DNA of 64,000 nucleotides, taken from assembly GCA_963722295.1 (NCBI GenBank), contig CAVRLB010000002.1:1-64000 (forward strand). The letters are read 5' to 3'. The DNA is from Brooklawnia sp032229645. GTDB lineage: Bacteria > Actinomycetota > Actinomycetes > Propionibacteriales > Propionibacteriaceae. The notes beneath the pieces were generated by a model. It was not told where the DNA came from. It searched no databases and worked only from the letters and a program-made list of their open reading frames with translations. Shown here in pieces: positions 55,044 through 61,497 of this stretch; position 1 is the stretch's first letter; every line of letters starts with the position of its first letter. Position numbers and translations under genes: made by a program.

Positions 55044-55723
55044 ACTACTTCGTCGAGGCCTTCGCGTGGATCGCCGATCCCACGCACCAAGCCGGACCCG
55101 AAGGCATCTGGAGCCGGTTAGCGCAGCATCTCGCCTACACATCGATCGCGACCGGGGCTGCCGCGGTGATCGCGATTCCGCTCGGCTACTGGATCGGTCA
55201 CACCGGACACGGCAAGGGCCTCATCGTCGGCGCGACGGGCGCCGCTCGCGCTCTGCCGACGCTGGGCGTCCTCACCCTGATCGCGCTGCTCGCCGGGGTC
55301 GGGGTCGGCGCCCCATTGGCCGCGCTGGCAGTCCTCGCACTGCCGTCGGTCCTTGCCGGGGCCTACTCGGGATTGGACGCGATACCGGCGCCGACGATCG
55401 ACGCAGCCCGCGCGCAGGGGATGAGCGAATGGCAGTTGCTCACCCAGGTAGAGATTCCGTTGGGCCTGCCGCAACTGATCGGCGGGCTGCGCTCAGCGAC
55501 GCTACAGGTGGTCGCCACCGCGACCCTGGTGGCCTATGTCGGCGGGGGCGGGCTCGGACGCTATCTCTTCCTCGGTTTGAAAACCCAGGATTACCCGCAG
55601 ATGCTGGCCGCGTCTTTCCTGGCCGTTGGACTGGCCATCGCCAGCGAGATCTGCTTCAGTGTGTTGTCCTGGCTCGTCGGCCGACGGCGATTGCTTCGAG
55701 TTCGTGTCGGTGGGCCGCGTTAG
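55040..55723 (+). CDS. Osmoprotectant ABC transporter permease (second)
   Basis: A 227-residue permease beginning with GTG that overlaps the previous stop (GTGA). The conserved HLAYTSIATGAAAVIAIPLGYWIG, ARALPTLGVLTLIALLAGVG and the coupling loop AARAQGMSEWQLLTQVEIPLGLPQLIGGLRSA are visible. It forms the heterodimeric channel with the first permease. Confidence 0.92.
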   Translation: MNYFVEAFAWIADPTHQAGPEGIWSRLAQHLAYTSIATGAAAVIAIPLGYWIGHTGHGKGLIVGATGAARALPTLGVLTLIALLAGVGVGAPLAALAVLALPSVLAGAYSGLDAIPAPTIDAARAQGMSEWQLLTQVEIPLGLPQLIGGLRSATLQVVATATLVAYVGGGGLGRYLFLGLKTQDYPQMLAASFLAVGLAIASEICFSVLSWLVGRRRLLRVRVGGPR

Positions 55724-55756
55724 CGTGGCAGTACGTCAACGAAGGAGAAGATCGCA

Positions 55757-56665
55757 ATGAGAAGATTCCCCGCATTGCTCACTGTCGCACTGCTCGCCAC
55801 GACGCTCACCGCCTGCAGCGGCGGCGATCCATTGGGAACCTCGAATGGTTCCGGATCGGCCTCCGGCGAGACCATCGTGATCGGCTCCCAGCAGTACTAC
55901 TCGAATGAGATCATCGCCGAGCTCTACGCGCAGGCTTTGGAGGCCGATGGCTACCGGGTGGACCGGCAGTACGAGATCGGCCAGCGCGAGGTCTATCTGC
56001 CCGAGCTTGAGTCCGGGGCCATTGACTTGATGCCCGAATACAGCGGAAATCTGCTGCAATACCTCGATTCCTCGTTCACCGCGACCACCTCCGATGAGGT
56101 AATCGCGGCGCTGCCCGGCGCATTGCCCACGGGACTACGTGCTTTGGATGCTGCCGAGGCCACCGATCAGGACTCCTACACGGTGACACGCGCAACTGCT
56201 GAACAATACGGACTGAGCTCCATCGGCGATCTGACGAAGCTGCCGCAGCCGGTCAGCGTCGCCGCGAACTCTGAATTCGCGAGCCGGCCCTATGGCATTC
56301 CGGGGCTGCAAGAGGTCTACGGCGTCGAGGGTGTACTCACGCCTATCGAAGACTCCGGTTCAGCATTGACCGTCAAGGCGCTGGTCGACGGTACCGTTCA
56401 GGTCGCTGACATCTACACCGCCAGCCCGGCGATCACCGCCAACGATCTGGTGAGCCTGAGCGATCCGAAATCCTTGATCCTGCCGCAGAACGTGATCGCG
56501 ATCGCCTCGGAGAAGGTCGATGACAAGGCAGCCGGTGTGATCAACGGGGTAACCGCCCAGCTTGGGATGACCGATCTCATCACGTTGAATCAACAAAGCG
56601 TCGACAAGCAGTTGCCGGCATCGACCATCGCCAGCGAATGGCTCACCGAGAAAGGACTGATCTGA
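55757..56665 (+). CDS. Osmoprotectant ABC transporter, substrate-binding lipoprotein
   Basis: A 302-residue lipoprotein. Signal peptide ends in LTAC (Cys 20). The OpuAC/ProX-type domain has IVIGSQQYYSNEIIAELYAQALEADGYRVDRQYEIGQREVYLPELESGAIDLMPEYSGNLLQYL, where the aromatic residues near the start and Tyr of PEYSGN usually form the quaternary-amine cage. AAGGAG lies upstream. Its stop overlaps the next ATG (TGATG). Confidence 0.94.
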   Translation: MRRFPALLTVALLATTLTACSGGDPLGTSNGSGSASGETIVIGSQQYYSNEIIAELYAQALEADGYRVDRQYEIGQREVYLPELESGAIDLMPEYSGNLLQYLDSSFTATTSDEVIAALPGALPTGLRALDAAEATDQDSYTVTRATAEQYGLSSIGDLTKLPQPVSVAANSEFASRPYGIPGLQEVYGVEGVLTPIEDSGSALTVKALVDGTVQVADIYTASPAITANDLVSLSDPKSLILPQNVIAIASEKVDDKAAGVINGVTAQLGMTDLITLNQQSVDKQLPASTIASEWLTEKGLI

Positions 56666-57171
56666 TGACTACCGCAATCGACATCCTCCGGGACGGTTTC
56701 GGCCGAATCGCCGATGAACTGCCGACGACTCTCGATGGGCTGACCACCGAAGAGTTGCTCTGGCAACCGGCGGAAGGGGCGAACCACATCGCCTGGCTCG
56801 CCTGGCATATCGGACGCTGTGAGGATGCCCAGATCGCCCCGATCGGTGGGGTGCCCGAGGTCTATCGAGACGGCTGGGTCGAGCGTTTCGGCCTGCCATA
56901 CGAGCCGTCCGCGATCGGCTACGGCCAGTCCGCCGAACAGATGCAAGCGTTCCGGTTGAAGGATCCCAGCGTGCTGACCGGCTACTACGCGGCCGTCCAT
57001 GCGGCCACCGAACAGATTCTCGACGGCCTGAGCGACGAGGACCTCAACCGAGCCGTTGACGAGGCCTATCAAACGACCTGCGCCGTGCGCCTGGTATCGA
57101 TCATGATCGATGTCTCGCAGCACCTGGGCCAGATCGGATATCTGCGCGGACTCGTCCAGAAGGAGAACTGA
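56665..57171 (+). CDS. DinB-family protein (DUF664 / mycothiol-dependent type)
   Basis: A 168-residue four-helix protein. Family marks are LLWQPAEGANHIAWLAWHIGRCEDAQIA, with a likely metal-binding His, and the final LVSIMIDVSQHLGQIGYLRGL, with the second His. Members bind zinc or nickel and several use mycothiol or bacillithiol as thiol substrate; Mca in this window shows that mycothiol is made. It is translationally coupled to the osmoprotectant operon. Confidence 0.88.
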   Translation: MTTAIDILRDGFGRIADELPTTLDGLTTEELLWQPAEGANHIAWLAWHIGRCEDAQIAPIGGVPEVYRDGWVERFGLPYEPSAIGYGQSAEQMQAFRLKDPSVLTGYYAAVHAATEQILDGLSDEDLNRAVDEAYQTTCAVRLVSIMIDVSQHLGQIGYLRGLVQKEN

Positions 57172-57174
57172 CCG

Positions 57175-57972
57175 ATGAACGACCGCCAGAGCAACGTTGC
57201 CATTATCGGGGCCGGTCAGCTTGGCAGTTCGCTGCTGGAGGGCCTGATACGTGTCGGTGTGGAGCCCACCACTATCCGCGCGGCGACCCGCACTCACGCA
57301 CACGCCGAACATCTGGCCGAGCGATTTGGGGTGGTCGCGTCTGACGCGGCCAGCGCGGCAGCCCAGGCCACGCTCATCGTCGTCTCGGTTCGCCCCAACC
57401 AGGTCACTGCTGCACTGGACGAGATACGCGATCAACTCAAGGACGAAGCGGTTGTCGTATCGATGGCGGCCAATCCAGATCTGGCAACCTTGGCCGAGCA
57501 TCTACCGGCCGGCACTCCGCTGGTGCGCGTGATGCCAAACCCGGCGATGGCGTTCAATGCCTCGCTCACCGGCATCTGCGCGGCCGCGGACTGCCCCGCC
57601 GATGTCGTCACCAAAGTCCGCGCATTCTTCGGCCAACTCGGTTCACTGATCGACGTCCCCGAATCGCAGATCGGGCTGATCGGCTCTCTGGCCGGTCATG
57701 GCCAGGCAGTCATCTACTACGTCGCGGACGCCATGGTGCAGTGGGGCGTGATGGAAGGCTTCAGCAGGGAGCAATCGCGCGCGATCGTTGCCGGCGCCAT
57801 CGCCGGAGCATCCACAGCACTGAACGAGACCGCTGTCTCGCCGAGCGAACTACAAAGCAGGGTGACCACGCCCGGCGGCAGCACGGTGCGATCTGTGTCC
57901 GAACTGGACGCGCAGGGCGTCCGGGCCGCGGTGATCGATTGCATGGACGGTGGACGCTACCTGCAGCGTTGA
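57175..57972 (+). CDS. proC: Pyrroline-5-carboxylate reductase
   Basis: Last step of proline synthesis, NAD(P)H-dependent. The 265-residue protein has the Rossmann motif NVAIIGAGQLGSSLLEGLI, the substrate segment VRVMPNPAMAFNASLTGI, and the C-terminal LAGHGQAVIYYVADAMVQWGV and VTTPGGSTVRSVSELDAQGVRAAV that form the dimer barrel. It lies 3 nt after the DinB gene, at the end of the osmoprotectant unit, so proline production may respond to the same osmotic signal. Confidence 0.94.
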   Translation: MNDRQSNVAIIGAGQLGSSLLEGLIRVGVEPTTIRAATRTHAHAEHLAERFGVVASDAASAAAQATLIVVSVRPNQVTAALDEIRDQLKDEAVVVSMAANPDLATLAEHLPAGTPLVRVMPNPAMAFNASLTGICAAADCPADVVTKVRAFFGQLGSLIDVPESQIGLIGSLAGHGQAVIYYVADAMVQWGVMEGFSREQSRAIVAGAIAGASTALNETAVSPSELQSRVTTPGGSTVRSVSELDAQGVRAAVIDCMDGGRYLQR

Positions 57973-58027
57973 GCACCGAATCTTCTGTCGAGCGACAGGC
58001 CGCCGCTTTGGAGGGTCCTTAGGATCC

Positions 58028-59371
58028 TTATTGCTTCGCCTGCCACGCGTTGTGGACGATCCGACTCACGGTGTCCAAGCTGAGCTGTTCGTGATCGGCG
58101 ATGGCGACCAGATCTCCGTATTCCGGCTTGCCGCGTCGCACTCCGTAACCGCTGACGGCCTTGACCCGAGCGGGGCCGTAGGGGGTTTGAACGGTTTCCT
58201 CGGCCCGGTCAAGGGTGAAGCGGTGGCACAGGTGTTCGCGCACCCCGATGGTGGTGGTGTGCCGGAAGATCGCGCGCACCACCTCGTCGCTGATGTCCGG
58301 CGGGCACAGGCAGGTCAGCAGGATGCCTGGGCGTCCCTTTTTCATGGTCACTGCTGTGGTGAAGACCTCGATCGCACCCGCGGCGAAGAGTTGCTGCTGG
58401 GCGTAGCCGATGCCTTCGCCGGTCATGTCGTCCAGGTTGCAGCTCAGCTCGACGACATCGTCGTTTGAATCCTGAACCGCTGTTTCACCGAGCAACGCGC
58501 GGACGCAGTTTGCGGCCTCGAAGTCCTTGGATCCCATCCCATACCCGGCCGCCATGATCGTCATGGCGGGCATCGCAGGCACAAACTCGTCCACGAATTG
58601 CCTCAGCAGCGCTGCGCCGGTGGGAGTACACAGCTCACCGCGGACCGACCCGCCATAGACGGGAACGCCGCGCAGCAGCCGCTCGGTCGCCGGTGCCGGC
58701 ACCGGGACGATCCCATGCGCGCACCGTACCTTGCCGCTGCCGACCTGCACCGGGGAGGCCAGCACCTGCTGCGGCGCCAGCCAACTCATCAACACACAGA
58801 CGCCGACGATGTCGGCTATCGCGTCCGCCTCACCGACCTCGTGGAAATGCACCTGATCGACCGGCATGCCGTGCACGGCGGCTTCGGCTTCCGCCAGCTT
58901 GGCATAGACCGCGATGGCGTCGGCGCATGCTCGCTCGGGAATGTCGAGCCGGTTCACCACGTCCACGACATGCGGGAAACTGCTGTGCGAATGGGGATAC
59001 CCGCGCTCGCCGACGTCGTGCTCGTGTGGCTCGTGAGTTTGGTCGTGGTGGTGGTGGTTTTCAGTGCCGTGCCCGTGCACATAATCTTCGGCACCGTGCT
59101 GATGTCGACCGTCACCGTGGTGATGATGATCCGATGCAGCGTCCTCGACATCCAGGCTCTGTTCGCTGAGGCCATGCACACTGACGTTCACGTGGGTTCC
59201 GGTGATGCCGCATTTGACACTCGGTTCGGCGGTAACGCTCACCCCGGGCAGCCCGAGGCCATTCATGATCTGCAAGAACTCGGCGCGCCGCTGCGGCACC
59301 AGTTCCAGCAGGGCTGCAGCGAGCATGTCACCAGCAGCTCCCATCCCGAGGTCCAGATAGAGCGTTGTCAC
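58028..59371 (-). CDS. larC: Nickel-pincer cofactor insertion protein LarC
   Basis: Inserts nickel into the pincer nucleotide of the LarA-type cofactor, using CTP. The 447-residue protein begins MTTLYLDLGMGAAGDMLAAALLEL and has a His-rich insert (about residues 80-130, with DHHHHGDGRHQHG, NHHHHDQTHEPHEH and PHSHSSFPH), suited to store nickel. It is a single frame, unlike the frameshifted larC1/larC2 of lactobacilli. The start GTG at 59371 overlaps the larB stop. Confidence 0.93.
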   Translation of the reverse strand: MTTLYLDLGMGAAGDMLAAALLELVPQRRAEFLQIMNGLGLPGVSVTAEPSVKCGITGTHVNVSVHGLSEQSLDVEDAASDHHHHGDGRHQHGAEDYVHGHGTENHHHHDQTHEPHEHDVGERGYPHSHSSFPHVVDVVNRLDIPERACADAIAVYAKLAEAEAAVHGMPVDQVHFHEVGEADAIADIVGVCVLMSWLAPQQVLASPVQVGSGKVRCAHGIVPVPAPATERLLRGVPVYGGSVRGELCTPTGAALLRQFVDEFVPAMPAMTIMAAGYGMGSKDFEAANCVRALLGETAVQDSNDDVVELSCNLDDMTGEGIGYAQQQLFAAGAIEVFTTAVTMKKGRPGILLTCLCPPDISDEVVRAIFRHTTTIGVREHLCHRFTLDRAEETVQTPYGPARVKAVSGYGVRRGKPEYGDLVAIADHEQLSLDTVSRIVHNAWQAKQ

Positions 59372-60183
59372 TTGGCTGCCCCCACGTGATTGATCATGCT
59401 GGCCAGATAGCCCGCACCGTATCCGTTGTCGATGTTGACGACGCTGACTCCGCTCGCGCACGAATTGAGCATGCTGAGCAGGGCGGCCAATCCTTCGTAT
59501 GCGGCCCCGTAGCCCACACTTGTCGGCACCGCGATCACGGGGCAATCCGCAAGCCCCGCGATGACGCTTGCCAAAGCGCCTTCCATACCCGCCAGCGCGA
59601 TGATCACGGAGGCTCCCATGATGTCGTCGGTGTGGGCGAGTAGCCGGTGTAGTCCGGCTACTCCAACGTCGTAGACCCGTACGACCTCGTTGCCGAGTGC
59701 CTGAGCGGTGATCGCGGCCTCCTCGGCGATCGGTTGATCACTCGTGCCACCGGTCGCCACGACGACTCGTCCGATGCCATCCGGCTCGGGAATCAACCCG
59801 ACCACGGCGATATGCGCGTCCGAGAAGTACTCGAACGAGACTTCGGGCTCGACGGTGGTGCGCAGTTCGCCGGCAGCCGCAGCATCAAGACGGGTGACCA
59901 GCACCGTGCGCTGCCCCGCGTCGAGCAACGCGGCTGTGATCTTCTGGATCTGCTCCGACGTCTTGCCTGCGCCGTAGACCACTTCCGAAATGCCTTGGCG
60001 GAGCCCGCGGTGCAGGTCCAGCTTGGCAAAACCGAGGTCGGCGAACGGCGCCTGCCGCAGCAGCTGGACGGCATGGTCAACGCCGATCTCACCGGCTGCG
60101 ACCTGCCGCAGCAGCCGCGTGGTTTCCCGCTGGTCCACTACCCCACCCACTCCTGCTCGTTCACCGGCCGACGAGAACCTCAC
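59368..60183 (-). CDS. larB: Nickel-pincer cofactor biosynthesis protein LarB
   Basis: Carboxylates and hydrolyses nicotinic acid adenine dinucleotide to the precursor of the pincer nucleotide. The 271-residue protein has the conserved DLGFAKLDLHRGLRQGISEVVYGAGKT motif and a C-terminal PurE-like domain with VVVATGGTSDQPIAEEAA, GMEGALASVIAGLADCPVIAVPTSVGYG and NIDNGYGAG. The GTG start overlaps the stop of the SDR gene. larE and larA are not in this window. Confidence 0.94.
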   Translation of the reverse strand: MRFSSAGERAGVGGVVDQRETTRLLRQVAAGEIGVDHAVQLLRQAPFADLGFAKLDLHRGLRQGISEVVYGAGKTSEQIQKITAALLDAGQRTVLVTRLDAAAAGELRTTVEPEVSFEYFSDAHIAVVGLIPEPDGIGRVVVATGGTSDQPIAEEAAITAQALGNEVVRVYDVGVAGLHRLLAHTDDIMGASVIIALAGMEGALASVIAGLADCPVIAVPTSVGYGAAYEGLAALLSMLNSCASGVSVVNIDNGYGAGYLASMINHVGAAK

Positions 60184-60890
60184 TGCGAATCGCCGAGGTG
60201 CAGTCCGGACGGGCGCACCGATACCGACTCGATGGCAGCGTCCTCGGCTACCTCCAAAGCAAGTTTGACTGCGGCCGCCACCGACGCCGGATGCAGATAC
60301 GCCTCCGGGGTGTAGGCACGACCGAGGCGGGCCTGAATCGCCATCTGCATGTCGGTGTCGACCCGGCCGGGATGAATCGAAGTCACCCGCAGCCGGCCGC
60401 GTTCTTCTTCACGTAGCGCATCGGTGAAGGCGCGCAGCGCGAACTTGGACGCCGAGTACGAGCCATTGCCCGTGCCTGAAGTAAAGCCAGATCCTGAGTT
60501 GATGGTCACGACGTGCCCGTGTGAGGCACGCAGCAGGGGCAGCAGCATCCTCGTCAGATCGGCAACAGCCACGACATTGAGTTCGAACTGCCGCGTCCAG
60601 ACCGCGCGCGGGGTGTCTTCGACGGTGCCGCCCTCGCAGATTCCGGCCGAGTGGACGACCGCGTCCAGTCGTTCAAGCCCGGCCACGGCCTCCGCTACCG
60701 CGTCCGGATCGGTCAGGTCGGCGACGAAGGCGGCAGCATCCGGTAGGGCATCGACCACGGGCGCGGTAGATGGTGCCTGGGTACCGCCGACCAAGACGCG
60801 CCAGTCAGGGCCCAAGAGATCGGCGATAGCACGCCCGATGCCGCGACTGGCACCCGTGATCAGAACGACTGGTCGCTGCGTTGCTGTCAT
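60180..60890 (-). CDS. Short-chain dehydrogenase/reductase
   Basis: A 236-residue classical SDR. Cofactor motif TGASRGIGRAI, NAG-like HSAGICEGG, catalytic Ser in INSGSGFTSG and the Tyr-x3-Lys pair in SYSASKFALRAFTDALREEE are all present. It is the first gene of the SDR-larB-larC operon, with a 4 nt overlap to larB. ATG is 6 nt from a TAGGAT box and has GGAGG. Whether it works with a nickel-pincer enzyme is unknown. Confidence 0.92.
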   Translation of the reverse strand: MTATQRPVVLITGASRGIGRAIADLLGPDWRVLVGGTQAPSTAPVVDALPDAAAFVADLTDPDAVAEAVAGLERLDAVVHSAGICEGGTVEDTPRAVWTRQFELNVVAVADLTRMLLPLLRASHGHVVTINSGSGFTSGTGNGSYSASKFALRAFTDALREEERGRLRVTSIHPGRVDTDMQMAIQARLGRAYTPEAYLHPASVAAAVKLALEVAEDAAIESVSVRPSGLHLGDSQ

Positions 60891-60991
60891 GCCTCCATCC
60901 TATTGGGGCCACCCAGCCCAGGCCGCCGATAGCCACCAGGACCCGCGAAAATGGCTCCGACAAGCACCTTTTACCGATACGGAGGCTCATT

Positions 60992-61021
60992 TTGCATTCC
61001 GCTCGAAAACCACGCTATAGT
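60992..61021 (+). promoter_or_regulatory. Promoter of the tRNA-Asp/tRNA-Phe pair
   Basis: TTGCAT (60992-60997) and TATAGT (61016-61021) are spaced 18 nt. The predicted start near 61028 gives a 26 nt leader before tRNA-Asp. This is a clean stable-RNA promoter like that of the rRNA operon. Confidence 0.65.
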
Positions 61022-61053
61022 TTCCGAGTTGCCTGAACAAGGCAAAGCGATCT

Positions 61054-61130
61054 GGCCCCGTAGCGCAGTTGGTTAGCGCGCCGCCCTGTCACGGCGGAGG
61101 TCGCGGGTTCGAGTCCCGTCGGGGTCGCCA
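61054..61130 (+). tRNA. tRNA-Asp (anticodon GTC)
   Basis: 74-nt body plus encoded CCA. Acceptor GGCCCCG/CGGGGTC, D-arm GCGC...GCGC, anticodon stem-loop CCGCC-CTGTCAC-GGCGG (GTC) and T-arm GCGGG-TTCGAGT-CCCGT. It is separated by one base from tRNA-Phe, and both are surely co-transcribed. Confidence 0.97.
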
Positions 61131-61131
61131 A

Positions 61132-61205
61132 GGCCAGGTAGCTCAGTTGGTAGTAGCGTTCGCCTGAAAAGTGAAAGGTCGGCGGTTCGACCCCGCCCCT
61201 GGCCA
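61132..61205 (+). tRNA. tRNA-Phe (anticodon GAA)
   Basis: Acceptor GGCCAGG/CCTGGCC, anticodon stem-loop TTCGC-CTGAAAA-GTGAA (GAA, with one G-T pair) and T-arm GGCGG-TTCGACC-CCGCC. The D-arm reads GCTC...TAGC where GCTC...GAGC is expected, leaving one mismatched pair. CCA is not fully encoded. The mismatch may be natural or a base error. Confidence 0.92.
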
Positions 61206-61497
61206 CCGGAAATCCTCGGTCAGCCAATGCTGCGGCTGGGGTTTCAGCGTCTCCGGGCACGCCGGCTTCCTGGACGCCGCGGCCACGGTCCGGCCCCCCG
61301 ACCAGCTCAGCCCGCGCCTTCCCGCCCGACCACATCCGGCCCTCACCTTCCGCCCGGCCGCGTGTGAGGTTCTCGTCACACGCGCGGCACGGAACGGAAG
61401 CTGCGGCGAAACCCGCGTCGTCCACGATGGTCCAGTGAGCATCCTCCAGGGCTGGGCGGCGCCGGAGGGCGCTGCCACGAGACGGACGTGAGCGGCC
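61206..61497 (+). other. Intergenic region upstream of the nitrate reductase gene
   Basis: About 290 nt between tRNA-Phe and the next start. It is very GC-rich and carries no gene I trust. The minus-strand frame across it only looks coding because antisense tRNA sequence gives protein-like stretches. It carries the inverted repeat listed next. Confidence 0.6.
61359..61384. promoter_or_regulatory. Inverted repeat upstream of the nitrate reductase gene
   Basis: CGCGTGTGA (61359-61367) and TCACACGCG (61376-61384) are perfect arms of 9 bp around 8 bp. The core TGTGA-n8-TCACA resembles a Crp/Fnr-like site with a longer spacer. It lies 114 nt before the start and is a candidate operator. The regulator is not identifiable. 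Confidence 0.5.

Noticed and set aside
57984..57998. Small hairpin CTGTC-GAGC-GACAG after proC
   Set aside because: Five base pairs and no T-tract; too weak to call a terminator.
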